Assembly: GCA_009809945.1 (NCBI GenBank)
Contig: WTPW01001072.1
Coordinates: 153,518-217,517 of the forward strand
Length of the DNA: 64,000 nucleotides
Reading direction: 5' to 3'
DNA from: Gigaspora margarita
Taxonomy: Eukaryota > Glomeromycota > Glomeromycetes > Diversisporales > Gigasporaceae
Below, one piece after another: positions 1 through 11,774 of the stretch. The translations under genes were made by a program, and so were the position numbers. The notes beneath the pieces are model-generated. The model saw nothing but the letters and a program-made list of their open reading frames with translations, was not told where the DNA came from and searched no databases. The first letter of the stretch is position 1. Each line of letters begins with the position of its first letter.

Positions 1-1521
1 ATTTTGCACTTTACAAGAAAACCAGCCTTTTCAAGAAAACCTACAACTTTTCGGCACTATGCAAGTACACCAATATGACTTCACAAGCGAACTCAACCTT
101 CTGACACTTTGCAAGAACTCTTCTAAATCTTCAAGAATGCTTTTTTAGAGAAATGATTTAGTTAGGCGCAAGTTTTCACAAGGTTTTGCTTATTTATTTT
201 CTCATTTAATACTTTTTGTTTTTGTTTTTTTGGTTTTTTTTTAAATTTCTTTTATTAATTTATTTTATTCCAGTACTTTGTAAGAACACGCTTCTTTAGA
301 GAAATAATTTAGTTAGGTGCAAGTATTCGCAAGTATTCGCAAGTTAACCTAGCACTTTACAAAACACAACTAGGTTTCGACAATTTCTGAATTTGAACTC
401 TTACTTCAGAAAAATAGAGATTTGGGGCTTCGTTTATTTTTTTTTATTAAGTTTGCTTGCATATTTTGTTTTTCAGTTATTTTTTTTTTTTTTACTTATT
501 TTTTACTTTTATTTTATTTTATTTATTCTTGACTTTCTTTGGAACTTTGCAAGAAACAACCTGACTTTCCACCACTTTGCAAGAACACCAACTCTAACTT
601 CTTCACCACTTTGCAAGAACCTACTAGATTTTCTGACAATTTCAAAAACTTCTACGCTTCTGAGAAATAGTTTTTTTTTTACTTCTCTACTATTTTTAGA
701 AAGTAGCGAAAATGAGCGAAGAGAAATAATAGCTAAATGAGGGTGAAGAAAATAAGTGTGTCTGGTATTATGTGATGAAGTGCGAAAGTAGTTTAAGTTA
801 TTGCTATTTTTCGTTTTCATTTTTTTTTTGTTATTTTTTTACTTCTCTACACTTTTTAGTACGTAGCGAATATAAGCGAATATAAGCGAATATAAGTCTG
901 TAAAACTAGTATTATGTGACGAAGAGCGAAAGTAGTTTACAATATTACTATTTTTTCGTTTTGTTTTTTTTGTTATTTTTTTTACTTCTTTACTATTTTT
1001 AGAAAGTGGCGAATATAAGCGAATATTATAGTTAAAACAAAGAAGAGAAATAATAGCTAACTGCGGGGCAAGGAAAATAAGTATATAGAGCTAGTATTAT
1101 GTGACGAAGTGTGAAAGTAGTTTAAAATATTTCTATTTTTGTTTTCATTTTTTTTTTTGGTTTTAGTTTTATTTTTTTTTGTTGTAAAGAATGTATAATA
1201 ATATATAATAAATAAAATATATTTAATTTAAAATATAATGTATTATAATTATAATAAATAAAAAAATATAAAATTTTATATTAAAATGCGAAACCTTGTG
1301 AAAATATGCGAAAACCTGTCAAACGTTTAAAAATAAATATAAAGTATAATAGTATTGATTAAATTATTATTCGTGCTTTTAATCTGATTACTATCGATTA
1401 TTACTGATTATTATCAATTACTAACTTAATTGATAGTCCTCGTCAGGGGGGATTTTAATCGATTACTAGCCAATAACTGATAAAAATCGATAGTAATCCC
1501 CGTACAAATTTTGGTGATATA
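1..1521 (+). repeat. Dispersed repeat of the CACTTTGCAAG family, copy C (truncated by window edge)
   Basis: This is an AT-rich repeat with no believable coding. It has a block of degenerate ~38-bp units around CACTTTGCAAGAACACC (clearest at 540-650). Then come three ~150-170-bp units (about 661-1150), each ending in a tract like GAAGTGCGAAAGTAG followed by a T-rich run. The last part (about 1370-1510) is rich in CGATTA-type motifs. The same order appears reversed at 55775-57900, often nearly base for base. Related copies lie at 6555-9320 and 9456-15043. The function is unknown; the dispersion and variable orientation suggest a mobile or formerly mobile element. Confidence 0.75.
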
Positions 1522-1522
1522 G

Positions 1523-1710
1523 TGCTCACTCTGGTGATTTTATTGAATAATTAAATAATAATAATTAATAATACATTTTTTTGAAAACAATTGTTAAAAT
1601 GCATAGAATTGGGCTTCGTACTCACTCTGGCAATTTATTAAATGATTAAATGATTATAGTTAATCATACATTTTCTTGAAACACAATCGTTAAAGTATAC
1701 AAAATTAAAT
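1523..1710. repeat. Two tandem ~95-bp units
   Basis: Two diverged direct copies, starting near 1523 and 1619, share GTRCTCACTCTGG, an AT-rich middle and an end like ACAATYGTTAAARTRYA. No coding is seen. 1711-2018 is plain AT-rich DNA in which I see nothing else. Confidence 0.55.
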
Positions 1711-2018
1711 CTAAATCCAAAATTATTCTTGAAATCTAGAAAAAAAAAAAGTCCTACCAATTCCTTCACAAAAATCTTTTTGGGTAAGTGCCAAAAGAAA
1801 AAGATATAACTATTTATTATTCATTAAAACAGGTCAGAAGAATAAATATGCAAAAAGACATATTTGCTAAGCAAAAGAAAACAAATTTTTTGTTGTTATC
1901 AATCTATTTTTGTTGCCAAAATGCCTTTTGGAAAAACTTATCATTTGAAAATTTTTTAAACAGATATTGATCAATATAAAACAGTTAATCATTTTATATC
2001 GATTAAAAAATAATATTA

Positions 2019-2334
2019 CCGTATATTCCTGAAAATAAATAACCTTTTTTAGGGCAAAAATTACACGAAAAAGCGGGAGGTTGCTTATTTTCGAATTGTT
2101 GAATTTTTTGAAAAATTAAAAATGTACTAATAAAAAGTTATCAAAATGACAGGAAATTTTTGCTATAAGTATATTGTTGTGTTCTAAACAAGTTTACTTA
2201 ATGGCACTTTTGAGATTTACTTAGTAAAATTTAGACTTTTATATGTAGCAACTGCTAATGCATATTTTGAGATTTTTGAAAAAAATTAGGGGGGCTGCAT
2301 ATTTTCGGAGTAGCTTATTTTCGGGAATATACAG
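2019..2334. mobile_element. Tc1/mariner-type MITE (GTATATTCCCGAAAATAAGC family), copy 1
   Basis: A 316-bp non-autonomous element with TIRs close to CCGTATATTCCTGAAAATAA, flanked by TA on both sides. The interior has a second inverted layer and no reading frame. Two more copies of nearly the same length lie at 11324-11638 and 59607-59920, each also bounded by TA. TA duplication with TIRs is the Tc1/mariner/pogo signature; the transposase source is not in the window. Confidence 0.85.
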
Positions 2335-2689
2335 TATATATCGATTAACTAATTAAAAATTGATATATCTATAAGTAATATATATTATTTTTTATATAAA
2401 TCATTATATATCTATAAATTAATTATAATCATAATTATTTGAATCGATATATAATGATTAATTGCTATATGACAGTCAGCAAAAAAAGTGACCAGATCTT
2501 TGATAACATAATAAATCATAAGTTTATAAATTATTAACCTTTATTTTTCAGATTATATCAAAGATTAACTTTATATATTACAATCTACTATTTAACTTTA
2601 CACATTATGATCTATATTACAGATCATAGATAATCTATTTTTATTCAAATTTAAAAGTTTTTTTGGTACATACAAAAAATAAGTATATG

Positions 2690-3490
2690 CTTTGTCAAAA
2701 AGGTGCATTGAAAGAAGATCTTAAAGCCAGAACTGGTACAAAAGATAAGTACCAGTTTCTTATTTATATTCTTGATATTTTTTTCTTTTGTTCTTACTAA
2801 TATTTTGTTTTTTTTTTAGGTTTGTGCTTTGCTGTAAAAGGTGTAATGGAGATCTTGAAGCCAGAAATAGAGTTTCAAAAACCAGGTCCATATATAAAAA
2901 AAAAGCTTTTTCTTGTTTGTTTTTTTTGTCTTTCAATATTATTTATTTACTAACCTCTTTTTTTCTGTACTATGTTTTGTCAATGTATTGAAATAGCATT
3001 AGGAATAGAGATTCGAAAAATGGAACCATATACAAAAAAAAAACTTATAGCTTTTCTTGTTTGCTTTTTTTTGTCTTTTGATATTATTCGTTTACTAACC
3101 TTTTTTTTCTGTACCATGTTTCATCGATGTATTAAATAGCATTGGAAATAGAGATTTGAAAACTGGAATCCTATACAAAAAAAAATATGACTTTTTCTTG
3201 TTTGTTTTTTTTGTTTTTTGATATTATTTGTTTACTAACCTTTTTTTTCTGTACCATGTTTCATCAACATATTAAAATAGCACTAGGAATAAAGATTCAA
3301 AAACTAGAACTGTATACAAAAAAAAAACATATAGCTTTTCTTGTTTGTTTTTTTGTTTTTTAATATTATTCGTTTACTAACCTTTTTTTTTTTGTACTAT
3401 ATTTTATAATAGCACTGGGAATAGAGATTTGAAAACTGGGACCATATACAAAAAAAACATATAGCTGTTTTTCGTTTGTTCTTGTTATAT
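2690..3490. repeat. Tandem array of ~140-bp units
   Basis: About four to five diverged units repeat with a period near 138 bp. Each carries AGCAYTRGRAATAGAGATT, then a short A-run, a TTTTCTTGTTTG box, TTTACTAACC, a T-run and TGTACYATGTTT. The recurring TACTAAC, T-run and TTTTTTAG strings look like intron branch, polypyrimidine and acceptor motifs, so the array may derive from a repeated exon-intron segment, but no open frame survives. The array stops at the retroposon insertion site at 3493. Confidence 0.65.
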
Positions 3491-3506
3491 CATTATAGAT
3501 AATATG

Positions 3507-4641
3507 TTTTTTTTTTTTTTTTTTTTTTTTGTGTCAAAGTTACCGCTATGGGGAAAGGCTTTTTTATTCAAGCTACCAGATCAAGGGTGCCTCTTTGGGC
3601 ACCNNANATTTGTTACATTGATGAGAATACAACTAGCCACACATACAACTTTTGGTTGTCTAATTTAAATAGTCTACCCGAAGGTTCTATACTAATTGCC
3701 ATATCTACAACCCAACTAGGGGGTTGCCTATTTAAACCCTCTGGTCCATGCTTCGCCTGTTAATCCTACTTGTATCACTAGTACAGTTCTCCATTACATG
3801 AGTCAGTCAAGGCCAGTCCCAGATGCTTGCGGAATCCCCTTAGGACTGGTTTATCTTTGTAGCACACTTGGTAGAGCAGTTCACAGGTATTATCTACACT
3901 TCGGTAACTTGTGCTATAGCTTTACCTATATACTTGCAGTCCAGGAATTAGCCTGAACCACTATCATTAGGGTGACAAAAATCAGGTAATTTTTTAGGGG
4001 GAAAGGGGGGTAAAAAATGTTGAAATTATATATAGGAACCTGACCAAATTTATATTAAAGAGGGGAGAGGGTGGGGTAGGCCTCTAATAAAAAATAATTA
4101 GGTGATTAATGACATGGTCCTTACCTATTTTCACTCTTGCAAAGTTCACTCTGATCCCAGCACCCACCATCACCATCCTATCAATCCTTACACCAGATTC
4201 CCAAACTTCCAAACCAGTTAGCTCGGAAGGGTCGATATGGCTTTCTTCTCTTGGTACCTACTGCCGAAACGTAGGTCCTTTTTCTCCAGTGCGACTCTGG
4301 CAGCCAGGTTGGTGAACCCTCCTCAAGGATCTTGTTATCTGATTCTCTGGCTTCAGTTTCCGATATTCTAGTTTTGGTAGCACAGTCAAAGATCTTTGCT
4401 ACCTCCTTACTCGGGCTTGCCAAATGGGTTTCCTTTTTTCTGGTTCCTTGGATTTTGTGCGCTTGGGAGCTCCTATTCGAGATGGTATACCAAGGCCTAC
4501 AGGTAATGTACCCAACCAATCGATGAGAAACAGTTACCGGAACACAGGTCTATTTTTCAAAACATCGCCAGTTGGTTTTGAACCCTAGATCTGCTACTTG
4601 AGGGGTGACAACTTATCAACTTCCCTAAGTCACCATACCCT
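3507..4641 (-). mobile_element. Retroposon with tRNA-like head, poly(A) tail and 14-bp target duplication
   Basis: The element is less AT-rich than its surroundings. It is flanked by an exact direct repeat, TTATAGATAATATG, at 3493-3506 and 4642-4655. Read on the minus strand it begins with a tRNA-like segment (4641 to about 4565) holding GGGTTCAAAACC, close to a polymerase III B box, and ends in a 24-nt A-run (3507-3530 as T). That is the layout of a SINE or short retroposon moved by LINE machinery. At 1.13 kb it is long for a SINE, so it may be a composite. Three Ns at 3604-3607 lie inside. Short open frames within it look like chance. Confidence 0.8.
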
Positions 4642-4655
4642 TTATAGATAATATG

Positions 4656-5507
4656 TAGTAATTATAAAATTATATAGTAATTATATAATGTATAAAATAT
4701 ATAAAGTTTTTTAATAAATTATAAATTTTTTAAAATCAAATTTTTTAATAAATTATATATTTTTTATTATCAAAATATTGTTTGTTTTTATATTGGTTAT
4801 ATATTGATTATTAACTATCATAAATATGTATCGATTATAATCACTATCAATGAAACCTAGTAAAGGTAATTATAATTGATATATATCTACTTGGTTAGTA
4901 ATTGATATATAACTATATATAAATTTTGCTGATGATTACCTTAACCATTAATTAGGTCTAAGAGTTTTAAGCCTTGTTCTTTAATCCAGAATTTCTTTTT
5001 GCCTTTGCTACTCCACTTAGTGCAATTTGAGATCTTTTCTACAAAGGTCTAACTAACCATATTTAAAATCTAGAAAAAGAGGTTAAAGTTTTCAAAAACC
5101 AAAACAAAATAACCTAAAGCCTATAAAATGCACTTGAATGATTTAGAAAAAAAAAATAGGATTTAAAATTAAGATTAATACTGTATAGGCATGAATATTG
5201 CTTATCTGTACATTATTTTGGATATGCCCATGTGTGTTATTTTGATTTTGAACCCAAAATAGTCATCCATAAATGATATTAAAAATGTACATTTCAGTAC
5301 TTATGGAAAATATGAAGTTATATAATTACATTAAATGATATATACTTATAAAAGAAAGTGCACTTATAGATAATATACTAATAGAGGGTCGACTTTTTAT
5401 TATTTTTTCAATAATAATAGAAAAACAAAAGCAACCAATATTTACCTTTATAAAGTCAACTTGAATAGAGTTTAAAATTTCATTTTCTTATTCATAAATC
5501 ATTACCA
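4656..5507. other. AT-rich intergenic DNA
   Basis: Low-complexity AT-rich sequence with scattered ATCGATTATAATC motifs like those in the CACTTTGCAAG family. I see no gene or resolved element. Confidence 0.5.
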
Positions 5508-5716
5508 TATCCTATAATGAATAAGCACCCTCTTTTTTGAAATTTCAAACTCAACGTTCTTGATAACTATTTTATCAAACTTAATAAAAAATTTTTTATT
5601 TAAATTTTATAGATCTATAAAATTTAAATAAAAAAATTTTTATTAAGTTTGATTAGATAGTTATCAAGAATGTTGAGTTTGAAATTTCAAAAAAAGGGGT
5701 ACTTATTTATAATAGG
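5508..5716. repeat. Foldback (palindromic) element, ~209 bp
   Basis: Two arms of about 100 bp are nearly perfect inverted copies around a centre near 5612 (TAGATCTA). The arms start with CATATCCTATAATGAATAAG on the left and its diverged complement on the right. The single-stranded form would be one long hairpin. It may be a MITE; I could not fix a target duplication. Confidence 0.75.
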
Positions 5717-5729
5717 ATATAGTATTTAT

Positions 5730-6480
5730 ATTGTAATAGTTGAATTGGAAGAGTAATAAAACAATATAGACAATAGTACCAATTTAAACTCCAACTAATT
5801 ATGGAATGTGAGGAGTAAAATATAATAAAAGAGAAAGTTTTAATAATAGTAAAGGGTTAATGAAGTGAAATGATACTGTAATATAAAGATAATAAGGAAT
5901 AATGATTATGATAATAGGTAATAACTATATACTTAAAAATATCTATAATCTGGGTTATAATCATATAAAATCGGAATAATCATGACATAAGAATTTTTAC
6001 AAAATTCTATAATTACATAACAATTTTAACAGAATTAACTAAACTCATCATACAGAATTCAAGTTATAATAATCCAATATGAAGTTACAAGTTAATTCAG
6101 TCTGTTGAATAGTTTTTTGTAAATTACTATTGATCTAGTAATCCAAATAAAATGATTTTGGTAGCATTAGATTTGTCTTATAGAGACGAATCAAATAGTA
6201 CCAAAATCATCCAAAGTGTTATAATATATCCAAGTTTTAAGTCTCACAAGATTTATTAAGGTTAAAGTCAAATTCAAAAGATAAGTATTTATTTATTCAA
6301 TGGTATTAATTTTAAAATGGACATAAAACTTCATATCAAACTTTATTAAAGTCAAGAGGTTTATATATATTTTGAATTATTATAGTATATTTGCTGAATT
6401 TACTGCTATATCGTGACCATTATAGCAATTTCACTGTATCTACTGTGATTTTGCTATATTTATTATAAGTTTATAGTACA
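5730..6480 (+). mobile_element. LTR-like fossil, old C-to-T decayed copy
   Basis: This stretch aligns along several hundred bases with 42478-43080 (both start near GTTGAATTGG and share AATTTAAACTCCAACTAATTA). The copy here has almost no CG dinucleotides, whereas the other is CG-rich. The differences are overwhelmingly C:G to T:A, so this copy looks much older or more heavily methylated and deaminated. A palindromic insertion sits at about 6107-6238. The class (solo LTR) is inferred from end structure and size; there is no coding. Confidence 0.5.
6107..6238. mobile_element. Short palindromic insertion (GATTTTGGTA family)
   Basis: The related LTR-like copy at about 42845 reads straight across this point, so the ~130 bp here is an insertion defined by an empty site. 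Its core is a hairpin with arms ATGATTTTGGTA and TACCAAAATCAT around ATAGAGACGAATC. The same core recurs at 61630-61680, 61820-61880 and 62380-62430, and in a related form within both Harbinger-like elements. Confidence 0.7.
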
Positions 6481-6939
6481 ACCAGTATTTTTTCATATCT
6501 AAACTACTAAGCCACTTAATAATTTCTATTTTAGTATAATTAATTAAAGTATATCAGCAAAATAAATATATAAAATCTTTTGAAAGAAATTGTATACCAA
6601 AATCTTTCAAAAGAATTGTGATTGATGTGAAATCTTTTGAAAGACGTACAATCTTTCAAAAGATTTTAGCATATATTTCTTTCAAAATATTTTGAAATAA
6701 TTTTCAAAATATTTCAAAATACATTGTGAAAAATTGCAAAATAGACAAATAAAAAATGCAACTTTGTACCTAATTATTCCCTTTGGGATGCAAGAGGTAA
6801 TATTTCGCATATTATTACAAATTTCAAAATTTTTTAAAAAAACAAATAAACAATATACATATTCACATAATCATGCTTTTGCAAATTTTTGGATGTTTTT
6901 ACAAGTTTTTGCAAAATTTCGCAATTTAATATAAAATTT

Positions 6940-7483
6940 TTTTTTTTAAACTTTGGCAGATCTCGCTATTGCTTTATTTGTAAAGAACTGATGTAACTTA
7001 CAACCCCAGAGGGCATTACATTTGTTAACTATTACTATAACTAATATTATTTATATAAAGCCTGACTTCATCCAGTTACTTCTCATAGCACCTAGATATG
7101 ACCCACCCCAGCGACCCCTGGAGAGGTCACATGCCAGAAGCTCCTACCAGAGCGCCAAAGAGGAATTCAACCTAAATGGGCTGGCGACGCCATGAGTTCA
7201 TATAGTATCATATAGATCCAGACTTGGGCCTCACATTACATCTCATGACTTCAATTATTCCAAATCGGGTCCTAGCACGATTTTCTTCACAGCCACAAAT
7301 TCTCAAAATAACAGCTGCCCAATTAAGTCTGTCTGTATGATATCCTGGGTTCCTGTCTTCCAACAGTGTTTTAGTTCCCTAACCGGCTGGCTTTTCTTAT
7401 TTTGCCTTTGGGAGGAATTGAATCGGCAACTTTGTAATTTGTATCCTCGGAGCATAACCGCTATGCTATCGATCCAGAGGACT
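6940..7483 (-). mobile_element. tRNA-derived SINE with 17-bp target duplication
   Basis: An exact direct repeat, AATTTAATATAAAATTT, lies at 6923-6939 and 7484-7500. On the minus strand the element starts at 7483 with a tRNA-like head. It contains TAGCATAGCGG, which fits the polymerase III A-box consensus, and GATTCAATTCC, close to a B box, about 40 nt later. The body is less AT-rich and the 3' end is a short A-run (6940-6947 as T). The sister repeat near 14655-14670 is uninterrupted and is the empty site. Transcription by RNA polymerase III and LINE-driven movement are known for the class. Length is 544 bp. Confidence 0.88.
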
Positions 7484-7814
7484 AATTTAATATAAAATTT
7501 TATATTTTTATTTATTATTATATATTGTATTTTAAATTTATTTTAAATTAAATATACATTTTTATTTAATATTATATATTTTATTATATATTATTATACA
7601 AAAAAAATTGAAAAAAATGATGAAAAAAATAAACCCAAAAAAAAACAAAAAAATGAAAACAAAAAAAAAACTATTATTTTTAATATTTTAAAATACTTTC
7701 ACACTTCATTACATCTATCTGCTTATTTTTGCTTATCCTACAGTTAGCTATTATTTTGCTTCTTTGTTTTAACTATTATTTCGCTTTAGCTATTTCTTTT
7801 GTTTTGGCTATTAC

Positions 7815-8112
7815 AGAACCCTGGTTATCTCTTATATAGGTCATAACTGAATTTTGGCCAATTTTGATCTAATTTGCTAAAAATAACAAAATCTATTTAC
7901 TTTAATAACTTCTAATTCAGTAATTAGAATTTAAATAAACTTTTTTTTGCTAGATGTGCCTCACTGAGAGCTTCATTTTTAAAAAAAGTTCATTCAAATT
8001 GGACTACTAGATGCCAAGATAATTGCCAAAAACTGTTTTTTGCTTCTCAAATTTTAGATATTTTTGCTAAAAAATTTCAAGTATGACTTCTATACTAGAT
8101 ATCCAGGATCTT
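7815..8112. mobile_element. TIR element with 8-bp duplication (AGRACCC family), short copy
   Basis: The duplication GCTATTAC lies at 7807-7814 and 8113-8120. The ends are AGAACCCTGGTTATCTC and, inverted, a diverged AAGATCCTGGATATCTA. Copy B of the host repeat near 14330 reads GGTAATAACC without interruption, so this is a real insertion. The first 30 bases also match the ends of the larger element at 10180-11161, which has an 8-bp duplication too. An 8-bp duplication is typical of hAT, but the ends are not the usual CAG(T/G)G type, so the superfamily is open. No coding. Confidence 0.8.
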
Positions 8113-9320
8113 GCTATTACCTTCGCTTTACTCTTTTTTAAATATTTTCTAAAATAGTAAAGTAAAAAAAAACTATTTTTTAGAAGTGTTGGTATTCTTG
8201 CAAATTGTCAAAAAAATCTAGTTTGTTCTTGCAAAGTGCTAGAAAAGTTAGAGTTGGTGTTCTTAAAGTTGGTATTCTTGTAAAGTGCCAAAAAAGTTAG
8301 ATTGTTTTCTTGCAAAGTGCCAAAGAAGTTAGGAATATAAAATAAAAATTAAAAATAAGTAAAAAAAAGCTAACTAAATAAAAAAAAAAAAAAGAAAGCT
8401 CCAAATCTCTATTTTTTTAAAAAATTCAAAAATTGCTGAAAGTCAGATTAATGTTTGCAAAATGCCAAAAAAGTCTGGGTTGGTTTTCTTGCAAAGTGCC
8501 AGGAAGTAAGAGTTGTGTTCTCACAAAGTGCTAGAATAAAATAAATTAATAAAAAAAAAAAACAAAAACAAAAAGTGTCAAATAAAATAATAAATGTAGC
8601 AAAACCTTGTGAAAACTTGCACTTAACTAAACCTATTTCTTTAAAGAAATGTTCTTGAAAATTTAAAAATGGCAAAAAAATAGTTGTGTTCTTGCAAAGT
8701 ATCAGAAGTCTGAATTGGCTTGCAAAGTCAAATTGGTGTTCCTGCAAAGTGCTAAAAAGTTGTAGGTTTTCTTGCAAAATGCTAGAGAAGTTAGATTGGT
8801 GTTCTTGTAAAGTACTATAATAAAAAGAAAAAAATTAAAAAATAAATAAAAAAAAAACAAAAAAAAAATTAAACAAAAACAAAAAAAAACAAAACAAATA
8901 AAAAAAAACAATATAAAAAGATCTAATTATAAACAAAAGATTAATCTAATCTTGTATTATATAGTTTGTAGATTATATTCAAACATTATCAAAATATTTT
9001 GAAAGATTAGTTCAATGCACTCTTGGTATGATCCAGATCACAAATCTACTGATCCAGCTTGTTTTTCCAGATCTAATATATTTTAAAATATTTTAAAAAA
9101 TATTTTGATACTACTTTTAAAAAATTTTAAAATCATTTTTGAAATATTTCAAAATCATTTTTGAATTATTTTACAATTATTTTCAAAATATTTCAAAAAC
9201 TAAAATATTTTGAAATATATTGCAAAATATTTCAAAATATATTGTGGTTAGCAAAATCTTTTGAAAGATATTGCAGGTTTGCAAAATCTTTTGAAAGATT
9301 TTAGTACTATAAATTTGCTG

Positions 9321-9455
9321 ATGATATTGGTAAACTGGTAATATAGTAGCCTATCATAATATTGTGAACACTTTTTAAAAATTTATATAGAGCTTATAAT
9401 ATATTAAGCTAAAAATAAAAATATAAATTTATTAAATATATATCTTTTATATCAT
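9321..9455. repeat. Spacer between inverted copies; fragment of a ~190-bp AT-rich repeat
   Basis: The spacer separates the two head-to-head repeat copies. It contains AACACTTTTTAAAAATTTAT and is closely matched in reverse at about 19195-19330. It is also related to the arms of the element at 50140-52035. Confidence 0.6.
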
Positions 9456-9628
9456 CAAATTTATAGTACCAAAATCTTTCGAAAGAACTTGTGAACCTGC
9501 AATATCTTTCAAAAGATTTTGCTAACTGCAATATATTTTAAAATATTTTGCAATATATTTTGAAATATTTTGCAATATATTTTGAAATATTTTAGTTTTT
9601 GAAATATTTCAAAAATAATTTTGAAATA

Positions 9629-10015
9629 TGGGGTCTGTGCTTTGAAAATGACCTCTGCACTAGAAATTTTTTTTGAGTAAATAGTAAATAAAAATTGTGT
9701 AACTAAACAATCCAAATTTGATTTTTTGCTAATTTTAGATATGATCTTTGCAAATTTTTTTTGTTATTGGATAAAAATTAAAATTGTATAATGATATCTA
9801 TTCAAAATTGATAGTAAAATATTTATCTGCTATATTGATCATTTCCATTTTATATTCAAAAAATCTTCTGGACTTCCATATCTCATTTTAATATTAAACT
9901 AACTGGTTATAATGTTTGCACGAAATGAACTTTGTGTTTCATAAATTAAGATTTAACAAAAATCTCAATTTTGGTTTAGAGGCCTCAGAACCCTATTTTC
10001 AAGGCACAGACCCCA
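9629..10015. mobile_element. TA-flanked MITE with TGGGGTCTGTGC ends
   Basis: A 387-bp element with inverted ends TGGGGTCTGTGCTTTGAAAA and a close complement, flanked by TA (9627-9628 and 10016-10017). In copy A the corresponding sequence is continuous with a single site, confirming insertion. TA duplication suggests Tc1/mariner type. No reading frame. Confidence 0.82.
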
Positions 10016-10179
10016 TATTTTGAAAGTAGTATCAAAATATTTTTTGAAATATTTAAAATACAGTCATACTCTTCTAAGTGCATGCTCTTGAAACTGGGTA
10101 TAAGTGTGCATTTAGAGAGGGTATGTATTTATAGAATTAACTTAGATAGCCAATCAAAAGTAAAGTCAATCACGTAATT

Positions 10180-11161
10180 AGGACCCCAGACATCTCTAAT
10201 ATAGGTCATAAATGATCTGCATAAATTTGGAGGTTTTTGCTATCCCTAAAATCAAGTAAATTTGCTGAAAATTCAATTATTACATATAAATTTTTAGTAA
10301 TTTGCTAAAAACTAAATTATCACATCTATTTTTATAAATCAAAATATATATGTATTTTTGATTGCTGAACAAATTTTCTTAGGGCACAATATTAGAATCA
10401 ATTAGTAAAATTTTGTGAATCATAGAATTTTTTAGTATTTTTATTAATAAAATTATATAAAATATTATAATTCACAAAATTTTACTAATTGATTCTAACA
10501 AAGTGCTCTAAGAAAACTTGTTCAGCACATAAAAATACATTATTCCGGCATATTTAATTTTATATTTCTTGAAAATTTAAGAGAAGATGCTTAATTTTGG
10601 ATTTTTTGATCAAAAAATCCAAAATTAAGCATCTTCTTTTAAATTTTCAAGAAATATAAAATTAAATATGCCGGAATAATGTATTTTTATGTGCTGAACA
10701 AGTTTTCTTAGAGCACAATGTTAATACTAAAAAATTCTATTATTCACAAAATTTTACTAATTGATTCTAAAAAAGTGCTCTAAGAAAACTTGTTCAGCAC
10801 ATAAAAATACATTATTCCGGCATATTTACTTTTATATTTCTTGAAAATTTAAGAGAAGATGCTTAATTTTGGATTTTTTGATCAAAAAATTCAAAATTAA
10901 GCATCTTAAAATTTTTAAAAACCATAGTAATACAAAAAAATGAGATAGCTTATTTTTGGGTATTATTCTTGCAAAATGTAGGTAATTTGCTAAAAATAAA
11001 ATATAACATGCATAAAATTGCTGTAATTTGCCAAAACGCTTTATATAACCTTTTTTAAAATTAAACTCAATTTGCTAAAACTTAAATTTGGACCTCAGAC
11101 CATATTTTCTGCAATTTGCTAAAAAAAAAATATGACATATATTAGAGATGTCTGGGGTCCT
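10180..11161. mobile_element. TIR element with 8-bp duplication ACGTAATT (AGRACCC family), long copy
   Basis: The ends are AGGACCCCAGACATCTCTAA and its near-perfect complement; ACGTAATT lies at 10172-10179 and 11162-11169. The interior (about 10380-10910) is a set of foldback blocks with two centres at TTGATCAA (near 10607 and 10887), repeating ATACATTATTCCGGCATATT and its complement. It is related by its ends to 7815-8112. No frame of note. Confidence 0.83.
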
Positions 11162-11323
11162 ACGTAATTAACACTTTAATGCCTTTTACTCAAAAATGAT
11201 GATCAATAATAGTTGCTACATAGTAAAGTCCAAAGTTTATTATGTAAATCGATTTAATCACTTAAGCAAACTTGTTCAGAAGACCAAAATACATAAACTT
11301 TGAAATTTTATCAATATTGAATA

Positions 11324-11638
11324 CCATATATTTCCGAAAATAAGCTACTTTGAAAATAAGCAACTCTCTGATTTTTTTTAAAAATCTCAAAAAACGCGTT
11401 AGCAGTTGCTACATATAAAAGTCTAAATTTTACTAAGTAAACCTCAAAAGTATCATTAAGTAAACTTGTTCAGGACACAAAAATACACTTATAATAAAAA
11501 TTTCATGTTATTTGGATAACTTTTTATTAGTCCGTTTTTCAATTTTTCAAAAAATTAAACAATTCGAAAATAAGCAACCCCTGCTTTTTCATGTAATTTT
11601 TGGCCCAAAAAAGGTTGCTTATTTTCGGGAATATATGG
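11324..11638. mobile_element. Tc1/mariner-type MITE (GTATATTCCCGAAAATAAGC family), copy 2
   Basis: A 315-bp element with ends CCATATATTTCCGAAAATAA and its complement, flanked by TA on each side (11322-11323 and 11639-11640). Its length and interior match 2019-2334 and 59607-59920. Confidence 0.85.
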
Positions 11639-11774
11639 TAACTTTTTATTATTTGGTTTTTAATTTTTATATTCAATGAAAAATTAAATTTTTTTTAAAA
11701 AAATATATTTGTTGAACTTAAAAATTAAAAGTCAAATAATAAAAAGTATCTCGATTTTGATAAAAATTTTAGTA

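Larger units (their letters stand above)
6555..9320 (-). repeat. CACTTTGCAAG-family repeat, copy A (inverted relative to copy B)
   Basis: This copy is reverse-complementary to 9456-15043 along its whole length once insertions are removed. Its ends are inverted copies of CAGCAAA followed by an AT-rich stretch and AAATCTTTTGAAAG, so the unit has its own terminal inverted repeats. The middle (8190-8830) carries the degenerate CTTTGCAAGAACACC units reversed. Two insertions interrupt it: a SINE (6940-7483) and a TIR element (7815-8112). No coding is seen; short open frames in the T-rich tracts are chance. Confidence 0.8.

Noticed and set aside
393-820. Overlapping 103-115-codon frames on both strands
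   Set aside because: They fall in the degenerate CACTTTGCAAG repeat with T-runs that translate to Phe/Leu-rich strings; similar frames recur in every copy (8448-8911, 13528-14514, 57441-57683).
4109-4526. Overlapping frames of 64-112 codons in a GC-richer island
   Set aside because: The island is a retroposon defined by an exact target duplication; frames on both strands overlap and have no recognisable domain.
4560-4640. tRNA gene candidate
   Set aside because: It has a B-box-like segment but no cloverleaf that I could fold, and it is the head of a retroposon.
7400-7483. tRNA gene candidate
   Set aside because: A and B boxes are present but the arms do not pair and it is flanked by a SINE body, A-run and target duplication.
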